A program made the translations under genes and the position numbers. The notes beneath the pieces are model-generated. The model had not been told where the DNA came from and did not search any database. It saw only the letters and a program-made list of their open reading frames with translations. DNA of 5,990 nucleotides, taken from the NCBI GenBank assembly GCA_016936035.1, contig JAFGPU010000037.1:1-5990 (forward strand), written 5' to 3'. How positions within the stretch are numbered: position 1 is the first letter of the stretch; each line of letters begins with the position of its first letter. This DNA is from Acidimicrobiales bacterium. Lineage in GTDB: Bacteria > Actinomycetota > Acidimicrobiia > Acidimicrobiales > VFJN01. Shown here in pieces: positions 1 to 5,262 of this stretch.

Positions 1-144
1 CCCACCAGCGTCGGCTACGGGGCCAGCCTCGAGGGCGTCACCGCGCTGCTCGCCATGCTGTCGTCCTGCGCCGCCGGGTTGACCGTCGTCGGCATCGACA
101 ACGGCTTCGGTGCCGGGTGCGCGGTGCTGCGGATGGTGAAGTGA
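1..144 (+). CDS. larB: LarB C-terminus (NPN cofactor carboxylase/hydrolase), 5' truncated by window edge
   Basis: Frame 1 is open from the first base to TGA at 142-144 and gives the last 47 residues of a protein. The tail begins PTSVGYGAS and continues through [21 protein letters not shown], the highly conserved end of LarB, an AIR-carboxylase-like (PurE-related) protein. In the family, LarB carboxylates the pyridinium ring of nicotinic acid adenine dinucleotide and hydrolyses the phosphoanhydride, giving pyridinium-3,5-biscarboxylic acid mononucleotide, the first step of nickel-pincer cofactor synthesis. The SVGYGAS and IDNGFGAG segments match the PurE-like nucleotide-binding core. The stop overlaps the GTG of larC, so the two are almost certainly cotranscribed and translationally coupled. 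The N-terminal majority and any promoter lie outside the window. Identity rests on motif recognition and on the larC neighbour. Confidence 0.9.
   Translation, partial: PTSVGYGASLEGVTALLAMLSSCAAGLTVVGIDNGFGAGCAVLRMVK
141..144 (+). promoter_or_regulatory. larB/larC GTGA stop-start overlap
   Basis: The GTG start of larC (141-143) shares bases with the TGA stop of larB (142-144). No good Shine-Dalgarno precedes it: the bases just upstream read GCGGATGGTGAA. Translation of larC therefore probably depends on reinitiation by ribosomes finishing larB. This overlap decides the start choice. Confidence 0.7.
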
Positions 145-1463
145 GCACCGACGGCCCCGGCACCGCACCGCCCGGCGGCGACACCGCCGACGCAAAGGCC
201 GCGCCGACCGGGGACGGGCCGGGCGGCCGCACCGTCGCGTGGTTCCACCCCTTCTCGGGCATCGCCGGCGACATGGCGCTCGGCGCCCTGGTCGACGCGG
301 GCGCCGACCCCGCGGAGGTGCGCACACTGGTGCAGCGCCTGCCCGTCACGGGATGGGAGCTCGAGGTCGAGCCCGTGCTCCGGTGCGGCATCGCCGCCAC
401 CAAGGCCCACGTCCACACCGCCGAGACCGGCGTCGTGCGCACGGCCGCCCACATCGTGGGGCTGGTCGAGGAGGCCCGCCTGCCCGAGCGCGTCACGCGG
501 CGGGCCCTCGCCACGTTCCAGGCGCTCGCCGAGGTCGAGGGGCGCCTGCACCGGCGCCCTCCGGAGCAGGTCCACTTCCACGAGGTCGGCGGCCTCGACG
601 CCATCGTCGACGTGGTCGGCACCGCGGCCGCTCTCGAGGTCCTGGGCGTCGACGAGGTGCGGTCGAGCTCGGTGGCCAACGGCACCGGCATGGTGCGGGC
701 CGCCCACGGCCTGCTCCCCAACCCGGCGCCTGCCGTGGTGGGGTTGCTGCAGGGCGCACCGACCCACGGCGTGGACGTCCCGCTCGAGCTGACCACGCCC
801 ACCGGCGCCGCACTGCTCGCCGCCACCGTCACGTCGTGGGGGCCGCTGCCGGCCATGCGCATCGACGCCAGCGGCTTCGGCGCCGGCAGCCGCGAGATCG
901 ACGGCCGCCCGAACGCCGTGCAGGTGGTCGTGGGCCACGCGCTCGGCACTGCCACCGGCACAACCGCCCAGGTCGGCGTCGCCCCCGGACAACCGGTCGT
1001 GCTGCTCGAGGCCAACGTCGACGACGCCACCGGCGAGGTGCTGGCCCACACGGTGGCCGCACTGCTCGAGGCCGGCGCCCACGACGCGTGGGTCACCCCC
1101 GTGGTCATGAAGAAGGGCCGGCCCGCCCACGTCGTGAGCGCGCTGGCCGACCCGGCGCTCTCCAGTCAGGTGGCGGCCACGCTGACCGCCGAGACCGGGT
1201 CGCTCGGCGTGCGGGGCACGTCGCTGGAGCGGTGGCCCACGACGCGCGCCACCGGCGAGGTCGACGTCGCCGGCCTGGCGGTCCGGGTGAAGGTCAGCCC
1301 CGGTCGGGTCAAGGTCGAGCACGACGATGCCGCCCGCGCCGCCCGCCTGGCCGGCCTGCCCCTGCGCGAAGTCCTGTCGCTGGCCGAGGCCGCGGCCCGC
1401 CGCTCGCCGGACCTGGGCATCGCAACGCCGCCGGGCACCGACGACGACCCCCGACCGGCCTGA
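141..1463 (+). CDS. larC: LarC, nickel insertion protein (pyridinium-3,5-bisthiocarboxylic acid mononucleotide nickel chelatase)
   Basis: This 440-residue cytoplasmic protein should insert Ni(II) into the bisthiocarboxylated pyridinium mononucleotide, the last step of nickel-pincer cofactor synthesis; the family is CTP-dependent. The N-terminal (LarC1) part shows [11 protein letters not shown] (35-45), [14 protein letters not shown] (144 on), the [10 protein letters not shown] stretch and [12 protein letters not shown]. The C-terminal (LarC2) part shows LEANVDD (289-295), VMKKGRPAH (about 322-330), ETGSLGVR and a final [12 protein letters not shown]...GLPLREV segment. Both halves lie in one continuous frame, so the programmed frameshift known between larC1 and larC2 in Lactobacillus is not needed. 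The GTG at 141 was chosen because it overlaps the larB stop as GTGA, and no other in-frame start occurs before Met45, which lies inside the conserved N-terminal motif. A GTG at 117 would add 8 residues. Residues 1-30 are a Gly/Pro/Asp/Ala-rich extension ahead of the usual family start. The gene ends 5 bases before the stop of the convergent MFS gene. Confidence 0.96.
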   Translation: MSTDGPGTAPPGGDTADAKAAPTGDGPGGRTVAWFHPFSGIAGDMALGALVDAGADPAEVRTLVQRLPVTGWELEVEPVLRCGIAATKAHVHTAETGVVRTAAHIVGLVEEARLPERVTRRALATFQALAEVEGRLHRRPPEQVHFHEVGGLDAIVDVVGTAAALEVLGVDEVRSSSVANGTGMVRAAHGLLPNPAPAVVGLLQGAPTHGVDVPLELTTPTGAALLAATVTSWGPLPAMRIDASGFGAGSREIDGRPNAVQVVVGHALGTATGTTAQVGVAPGQPVVLLEANVDDATGEVLAHTVAALLEAGAHDAWVTPVVMKKGRPAHVVSALADPALSSQVAATLTAETGSLGVRGTSLERWPTTRATGEVDVAGLAVRVKVSPGRVKVEHDDAARAARLAGLPLREVLSLAEAAARRSPDLGIATPPGTDDDPRPA

Positions 1464-1468
1464 TCGCC

Positions 1469-3034
1469 TCAGCTCTCGAGCTCGGACCCCCGCACCAGCC
1501 TGCGGTCGCCGGACGCGCATGAGCCCGGGCACGTCTCGAGAGGCGTGCCCTCGGCGCCGCAGAACCAGCCGGTCGGCGCCGGCACCGGTTCCGCTTCGGG
1601 CTCGACCCGCTCGGGGTTGCGGATGCCCACGACGGCGATGACCGCCCCGAGCGCGGCAACCCCGGCGGTGATGACCATCGCGGTGTGGAAGCCGTCCGAC
1701 AATCGGGACGGGTCGAGGTACGCGGACCCGGTGATGCCGGCAGCCAGCGGCAGCGCCGCCACGGCCGCCAGCTGGGCGGCCCGGGCGACGGTGGTGTTGA
1801 CGCCCGACGCGATGCCGGCGTACCGGTCGGCGACCGCCGACAGGGCGGTGGCGGTCAGGGGCGCCACGACGATGGCGAGACCCAGCCCCATCACCACCAC
1901 GGCGGGCAGCACGTCGGTGACGTAGCTGGACCCGGCCTCGATGCGGGTCATCAGCAGTGCGGCCGCGGCCACCAGCAGCGGCCCGGCGGTCATCTGCAGG
2001 CGCGGCCCGATCCGCGCGGCCAACGCCCCCGACCGGGCGGAGAGGGCGAGCATGAGCACCGTGATCGGGAAGCTCGCGGCGCCGGCCTCGACCGCCGAGT
2101 AGCCGAGCACGTTCTGGAGCTGCACGACCAGCAGGAAGAACACCCCGCCGAGCGCCGCGTAGACAGCCGCGGTGACCAGGTTGGCGGCTCGGAACTGCGC
2201 GGACGCGAAGATCGTGGTCGGCACCATCGGGTCGGTGCTGCGCCGCTCGACGACGACGAACGCCGCCATGGCGAGCACGCCCCCGAGCAGGGCGCCCCAG
2301 ACGCTGACCGCACCGAAGCCGTTCTCGCCCGCAGCGATGAGCCCCCAGCTGAGACCGCCGAGCGCCAGGGCGACCAGCAGCGCGCCCAGGCCGTCGACGT
2401 GACCGGCGGCGTCGGGATCGGACGACTCGGGCACGTGCCGGGCCGCCACGACCACGACGAACAGCGACAGGGGCAGGTTGATGAGGAAGATCCACCGCCA
2501 CGACGCGGCGTCGACGAGCCAGCCGCCCAGGAACGGCCCGACGGCCGAGGCGACGCCGCTGAGGCCCGACCAGGCGCCGATGGCCCGGGCCCGGTCCTGC
2601 GGGCGGAAGCTGGCCTCGAGGATGGCGAGGCTGCCCGGGGTCAGCAGCGCGCCGCCGACGCCCTGCACGATGCGGGCCGCCACCAGCAGGGGCGCGTTGG
2701 GTGCCACGGCGCACAGCAGCGAGGCTGCGGCGAACACGACGATGCCCAGCTGGAAGATGCGCTTGCGGCCGAACCGGTCGCCCAGCGACCCGCCGAGCAG
2801 GATCAGCGACGACACGGTCAGCAGGTAGCCGTTCAGCACCCACTGCAGTCCGCCGACGCCCGTGTCGAGGTCGTCGCCGATGTGGGGCAGAGCCACGTTG
2901 ACGACGGTCGAGTCGAGGAAGGCGACACCCGAGCCCAGCACGGTGGCCGTGACCACCCACCGTCCCCGGGTCGACGCGAACGCGAGCCCGCCGGGACCGG
3001 TGGTGCCGGGTGAGGTGGCGGGGGACGTGGCCAT
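1469..3034 (-). CDS. DHA2-type (14-TM, EmrB/QacA-like) MFS multidrug exporter with cysteine-containing C-terminal tail
   Basis: A 521-residue inner-membrane protein, expected to export drugs or other small amphipathic molecules by proton antiport. TM1 carries the DHA-family signature FLDSTVVNVALP (39-50). QWVLNGYLL follows, then motif A as GGSLGDRFGRKR (81-92). Antiporter motif C appears as SGVASAVGPFLGG in TM5. Hydrophobic stretches continue to about residue 470, including the extra central pair (GLGALLVALALGG and VWGALLGGVLAMAAF) that distinguishes 14-TM DHA2 from 12-TM DHA1 carriers. The last ~50 residues are a hydrophilic, probably cytoplasmic tail with Cys492, Cys502 and Cys506. The ATG at 3034 is used. 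The open frame continues upstream, but that part is antisense-frame shadow of the preceding gene. An AGGAG lies about 16 bases upstream, farther than ideal. The stop of the upstream 191-residue gene is 23 bases away, so the two are likely cotranscribed. Substrate cannot be told from the sequence. Confidence 0.95.
   Translation of the reverse strand: MATSPATSPGTTGPGGLAFASTRGRWVVTATVLGSGVAFLDSTVVNVALPHIGDDLDTGVGGLQWVLNGYLLTVSSLILLGGSLGDRFGRKRIFQLGIVVFAAASLLCAVAPNAPLLVAARIVQGVGGALLTPGSLAILEASFRPQDRARAIGAWSGLSGVASAVGPFLGGWLVDAASWRWIFLINLPLSLFVVVVAARHVPESSDPDAAGHVDGLGALLVALALGGLSWGLIAAGENGFGAVSVWGALLGGVLAMAAFVVVERRSTDPMVPTTIFASAQFRAANLVTAAVYAALGGVFFLLVVQLQNVLGYSAVEAGAASFPITVLMLALSARSGALAARIGPRLQMTAGPLLVAAAALLMTRIEAGSSYVTDVLPAVVVMGLGLAIVVAPLTATALSAVADRYAGIASGVNTTVARAAQLAAVAALPLAAGITGSAYLDPSRLSDGFHTAMVITAGVAALGAVIAVVGIRNPERVEPEAEPVPAPTGWFCGAEGTPLETCPGSCASGDRRLVRGSELES
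1527..1550 (+). terminator. Strong hairpin downstream of larC, inside the convergent MFS gene; candidate 3'-end structure without a U-tract
   Basis: The arms are GGGCACG (1527-1533) and CGTGCCC (1544-1550), perfectly complementary over 7 bp. Within the plus-strand RNA the helix continues with a U-G wobble (1534/1543) and then C-G, U-A pairs around a 4-base loop CGAG (1537-1540). In the opposite strand's RNA the wobble becomes a C/A mismatch, so the fold is better in the larC direction. It starts 63 bases past the larC stop. No run of T follows, so it is not a canonical intrinsic terminator. It could instead protect the mRNA 3' end or pause polymerase, or it could be a by-product of coding sequence. 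It encodes part of the cysteine-containing tail of the MFS protein. Confidence 0.4.
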
Positions 3035-3057
3035 CGGCGGCGTCCGCCCGCTCCTGC

Positions 3058-3633
3058 TCAGCCGGCCTCGCCCGAGGCCAGCCGGTCGAGCACGCGGCGG
3101 GCCAGCGCCGTCGCCCACAGCTTGGCGGGCGACCCGTCGGGCGCGTCGATGAGCACGTAGAACGCCCGGCCCTCGCCCCGGACGTAGAGCAGGCCGCGCC
3201 CGTACACGGCGGCGTCGCCGAGCCCCTCGACCGGCTCCGGGTCGTCGATGAGGTCGATCATCCACTCGTACCAGCTGACCGGGTCGAACTGCGTCTCCTC
3301 GTCGACCGCGTGGCCGGCGTGGACGCCGAAGGACCAGGCCCGGTGGTGCCCGTCCTCGGCGTCGAAGCGCACGCCCAGGTCGTCGTCCGCGTACGTGAGC
3401 GACGGGCCGCCGACGGGGATGCCGGTGAGCGCGACGACCTCGTCGTGGGTGATCAGCGAGTACGGGTCGGGGGCCCCGAGGGCCATGGCCCGCTTGGCCA
3501 CGTCGATGTCGTGCTGGTGGGGGTCGACCGAGTGGATGCCGTGGATCGCGTCCGCGTCGCTGATGACGCCGTGCTCGGTCAGCTTGGCCCGAGCGGCTTC
3601 GGCAGCCTCTTTGAACCGGTCGGTGAAGCCCAC
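3058..3633 (-). CDS. Uncharacterised soluble 191-residue protein
   Basis: I do not recognise a named family. No signal peptide or membrane segment is visible. The protein starts with an amphipathic, Ala/Lys/Glu-rich helix (about 1-20). A His/Asp-rich stretch follows (IHGIHSVDPHQHDIDV, 30-45). Then come LITHDEVVALTGIPVG (60-75), a beta-rich, acidic middle (YADDDLGVRFDAEDG), a W-rich YEWMIDLIDDPEPVEGLGDAAVYG (about 122-145), the strand pair LLYVRGEGRAFYVLID (148-163), and a closing helix ALARRVLDRLA. The order 'L-T-x-x-E-V-x-x-x-T-G', then 'GLGDAAVY', then strand-Gly-strand loosely resembles the layout of DUF3558-type actinobacterial lipoproteins, but there is no lipobox, so this is only a fold guess. 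The GTG at 3633 has no Shine-Dalgarno; a TANNNT -10 sits 8 bases upstream, consistent with a leaderless mRNA. Coding is supported by its third-position GC pattern, tight packing and a sensible amino-acid composition compared with the Arg-rich shadow frames. It is likely cotranscribed with the MFS exporter. Confidence 0.85.
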   Translation of the reverse strand: MGFTDRFKEAAEAARAKLTEHGVISDADAIHGIHSVDPHQHDIDVAKRAMALGAPDPYSLITHDEVVALTGIPVGGPSLTYADDDLGVRFDAEDGHHRAWSFGVHAGHAVDEETQFDPVSWYEWMIDLIDDPEPVEGLGDAAVYGRGLLYVRGEGRAFYVLIDAPDGSPAKLWATALARRVLDRLASGEAG

Positions 3634-3647
3634 GCGCCGCCAGCCTA
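3634..3647 (-). promoter_or_regulatory. Candidate leaderless promoter -10 for the 191-residue gene
   Basis: Read on the minus strand, TAGGCT (3647-3642) fits the actinobacterial TANNNT -10, and 8 bases separate it from the GTG at 3633, so transcription would start at or next to the start codon. The start codon lacks any Shine-Dalgarno, which fits. A TTGACG (3676-3671) lies 23 bases upstream of the -10, too far to be its standard -35. The evidence is therefore the -10 alone, inside the only sizeable gap of this strand. Confidence 0.35.
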
Positions 3648-3648
3648 C

Positions 3649-3675
3649 GACGTGGTGGACATGACGCCCACGTCA
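3649..3675. repeat. Overlapping inverted repeats in the 67-base gap (operator-like)
   Basis: GACGTGG (3649-3655) and CCACGTC (3668-3674) form perfect 7-base inverted arms around 12 bases. A second, nested inverted repeat TGACG-CCCA-CGTCA occupies 3662-3675. They lie just upstream of the candidate -10 for the 191-residue gene, where a regulator could bind. They also lie 27-52 bases past the stop of the MDMPI gene, so a role at its transcript end is possible, although no T-run follows. Confidence 0.35.
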
Positions 3676-3700
3676 ACAGCGGTGCAGGCGAACGGGGTCG

Positions 3701-4513
3701 TCAGATGAGGAACGCGAGGTTGTCGACCACGGCGTCACCGAGCTCGCGGTCGCCGGTGACCGCGACCGCAGCAGGGTCGGCGCCCCGACCGCCGACGAGG
3801 CGCAGGAAGCGGTCGCCGGGGACGGTGAGCGTGGTCGTGGGGTCGCCGGCGAGGTGGTCGACGACCCGTGCCCGGTCACCGACCTCGACATCGATGCGGC
3901 GAGCGATCGGGGCCGTGAGCTCGAAGCGCACCGAGCTGCCCGCGGGTGCCCCGGCCTTCTTGCCCACGACGTAGCCGAGCGTGGCGGCCACCTCGTCGAG
4001 GGTTGTGGTGGGCGCGGCGCCCTCGAGGTGGCCCGGGCGACCGACGGCCTGGCGGACGTCCTGCTCGTGGAACCAGATGTCCATCACCCGGATGCGCATG
4101 AAGCGCCCGTAGGTGTCGGGTCCCGCCGGGGTGAACGACTCGGCGTCGAAGGCCGCCTGGTCCATGGTCGCGAGCGCGGCCCGCCGCTCGGCGACGACCC
4201 CGTGCAGGTCGGCCAGGACGTCGGCGGTCGTGCGCCGGCGGTACGACTCGACCCACTGCTCGTTGATGCGGCCGATGTCGTTGCGGACGTGCGGCAGGTC
4301 GTCGGGCAGCACCACCTCGGGGGTCGGCCGGCCGAGCAGCATGGCCTCGGTGCCGATGACGTGGCTGATGTTGTCCTTCACCGTCCAGCCCGGGCAGGGG
4401 CTGGGCAGGTCCCACTCGTCGGGCGCCAGGCCGTCGGCGACGGCGATGACGCCGTCGAAGGCCTGGTCGAGGGCGGCGACCACCTGGTCGCGATCGAGGA
4501 TGGTCACGGTCAC
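3701..4513 (-). CDS. Maleylpyruvate-isomerase-family, mycothiol-dependent enzyme (MDMPI N + C domains, TIGR03083-type)
   Basis: A 270-residue soluble protein of the DinB/MDMPI fold, whose best-studied member uses mycothiol to isomerise maleylpyruvate. The N-terminal four-helix-bundle domain has the hallmark PSPCPGWTVKDNISHVIGTE (37-56). Its His51 and the later D-I-W-F-H-E-Q-D-V-R-Q-A-V-G-R-P-G-H block (Asp145, His149) occupy the positions of the metal ligands His/Glu/His described for the Corynebacterium enzyme; Asp instead of Glu at the second position also seems usual in this subgroup. The C-terminal domain (about 188-270) ends with GDPTTTLTVPGDRFLRLVGGR, typical of MDMPI_C/SCP2-like tails. 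The GTG at 4513 overlaps the upstream stop as GTGA. A second GTG at 4507 is 8 bases from GAGGTG (4521-4516) and would give 268 residues. True substrate is unknown: most family members are not maleylpyruvate isomerases, and no gentisate-pathway gene is nearby. Confidence 0.92.
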   Translation of the reverse strand: MTVTILDRDQVVAALDQAFDGVIAVADGLAPDEWDLPSPCPGWTVKDNISHVIGTEAMLLGRPTPEVVLPDDLPHVRNDIGRINEQWVESYRRRTTADVLADLHGVVAERRAALATMDQAAFDAESFTPAGPDTYGRFMRIRVMDIWFHEQDVRQAVGRPGHLEGAAPTTTLDEVAATLGYVVGKKAGAPAGSSVRFELTAPIARRIDVEVGDRARVVDHLAGDPTTTLTVPGDRFLRLVGGRGADPAAVAVTGDRELGDAVVDNLAFLI

Positions 4514-5226
4514 AGCACCTCTCGTTGGATGGTCGGCCAGTCCCGGGCGGACAGGTACGGCGCGAAGCGGTCGCCGATCTGCGCCCAGTCCGCCGCCGTC
4601 TTCGGCCGGCGCACCTCGTAGAGCGCCGGGAACTCGAGCCACCCGGTCACGAGGTCCCACAGCCGCAGGGCGTCGGCCTCGGGCGGGGCCTCGCGGATGA
4701 TGGGACCGAAGATGGCACGCTCACCGGGGAACACCAGGGTGGGCACCCCGAAGCCGCCGAGCGCGGTGACGCGCCGGTGATCGGCCATCACCTCGTCGTG
4801 CGTGGTCGGGTCGTCGATGGCGGCGTCGACGGCGCCGGGATCGAGGCCCGCCTCGTCCAGGACCGCCCGGGCGACGTCGGGGGTGTGCACCTTGCGCCCG
4901 TCGACGTGCAGGGCCCGCCCGGCCGCCGCGCACCAGGCGTCGGCGGCGTCGGTGGACGAGCGCTGGAGCCAGGCGCCGATGCGCAGCAGCGACCACCCCC
5001 ACGCCCACGGGCGTTCCCACGGGTGCTTCTTGCCCTCGGTGTGGTTGACCTCCTCGAGGCTGAACCACCGCCAGCGCAGGTCGACGCCGTTGGCCGCGCG
5101 CACCGCTCGGAGCCACAGGGCCGCCTGGTACGCCCACGGGCACATCAGGTCGATGTGCACGTCGACCGGCGTGAGGGCACCGGGTTCGCCGGCGACGGTC
5201 GCGTCAGCGGAGCTCCCCGTCGTCAC
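4510..5226 (-). CDS. DsbA-family (FrnE/HCCA-isomerase-like) thioredoxin-fold protein with single-Cys CPWA active site
   Basis: A 238-residue soluble protein. The first strand PVDVHIDLMCPWAYQAALWLR places Cys29-Pro-Trp-Ala32 at the start of the active-site helix. An alpha-helical insertion follows (about 56-155), and the cis-Pro loop FGVPTLVF (159-166) is the second thioredoxin-fold landmark. This layout matches the DsbA/FrnE/2-hydroxychromene-2-carboxylate isomerase branch. Ala replaces the resolving cysteine of CPWC relatives such as mycobacterial Rv2466c, so a dithiol oxidoreductase cycle is unlikely; glutathione-transferase-like or thiol-adduct chemistry fits better. The region 52-86 is unusually rich in Trp (seven), suggesting an aromatic ligand or cofactor pocket. 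There is no signal peptide, so it is cytoplasmic. GTG at 5226 is the only in-frame start just upstream of the conserved domain, and a promoter fits it exactly. Its stop overlaps the MDMPI start, indicating joint function. Confidence 0.9.
   Translation of the reverse strand: MTTGSSADATVAGEPGALTPVDVHIDLMCPWAYQAALWLRAVRAANGVDLRWRWFSLEEVNHTEGKKHPWERPWAWGWSLLRIGAWLQRSSTDAADAWCAAAGRALHVDGRKVHTPDVARAVLDEAGLDPGAVDAAIDDPTTHDEVMADHRRVTALGGFGVPTLVFPGERAIFGPIIREAPPEADALRLWDLVTGWLEFPALYEVRRPKTAADWAQIGDRFAPYLSARDWPTIQREVL
4516..4521 (-). promoter_or_regulatory. Ribosome binding site deciding between two GTG starts of the MDMPI gene
   Basis: GAGGTG on the minus strand matches six bases of the anti-Shine-Dalgarno complement. 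It lies only 2 bases before the overlapping GTG at 4513 but 8 bases before the in-frame GTG at 4507. Spacing favours 4507, while the GTGA overlap favours 4513. The two products differ by two residues (VT). Confidence 0.5.
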
Positions 5227-5262
5227 CGGCCGGACCGTAGAGCCCCTTGACCCCCGGGTCAA
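5227..5262 (-). promoter_or_regulatory. Sigma-70-type promoter giving a leaderless DsbA-like/MDMPI transcript
   Basis: On the minus strand, -35 TTGACC (5262-5257) matches TTGACA at five of six bases. It is followed by exactly 17 bases and then -10 TACGGT (5239-5234), which fits TANNNT. Seven bases later comes the GTG start at 5226, so transcription should begin at or one base from the start codon and yield a leaderless mRNA, common in actinobacteria. No usable Shine-Dalgarno is present: the nearest, AGGGG, is about 16 bases away and falls between the promoter boxes. The -35 overlaps the TGA stop of the upstream HAD gene. Confidence 0.6.
5247..5262. repeat. Perfect palindrome TTGACCC-CC-GGGTCAA overlapping the -35; possible operator
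   Basis: Seven-base arms (5247-5253 and 5256-5262) are exact reverse complements with a 2-base centre. The repeat spans the stop codon of the HAD gene and fully covers the -35 of the downstream promoter, a position where a dimeric repressor would block RNA polymerase. The 2-base centre makes it a poor RNA hairpin (best case 6 bp with a 4-base loop) and no T-run follows, so a DNA operator is likelier than a terminator. Confidence 0.45.

Noticed and set aside
38..1108. Minus-strand open frame of 356 codons antisense to larC
   Set aside because: Ser/Thr/Arg/Pro-rich translation without recognisable domains; a shadow of the strongly supported larC.
1471..1482. Small inverted repeat AGCTC-TC-GAGCT at the larC/MFS junction as a terminator
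   Set aside because: Only 5-base arms with a 2-base loop and no T-run; it lies within the coding end of the MFS gene and is likely chance.
15..2960. Very long minus-strand open frame (981 codons) across larC and the MFS gene
   Set aside because: It is Arg/Gly/Ala-rich low-complexity sequence with no motifs, lying antisense to larC and out of frame with the MFS gene. Such frames stay open by chance in very GC-rich DNA.
1685..3013. Plus-strand open frame of 442 codons antisense to the MFS gene
   Set aside because: Translation is dominated by Gly, Arg, Asp, His and Gln with no motifs, while the opposite strand encodes clear MFS signatures over the same bases.
3035..3676. N-terminal extension of the MFS protein by 214 residues
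   Set aside because: The frame is open upstream of the ATG at 3034 but the added sequence is Arg-rich shadow of the 191-residue gene, and MFS TM1 begins shortly after the ATG.
3671..3676. TTGACG as -35 partner of the TAGGCT -10
   Set aside because: The 23-base spacer is well outside the usual 16-19, and no TANNNT lies at 17 bases from it.
3010..3708. Plus-strand open frame opposite the 191-residue gene
   Set aside because: Both strands are open here. The minus frame has more protein-like composition, consistent direction with its neighbours and a plausible start signal; the plus frame is Val/Asp/Arg-biased antisense.
3854..4621. Plus-strand open frame opposite the MDMPI gene
   Set aside because: The minus strand carries recognised family motifs over the same interval; the plus translation has none.
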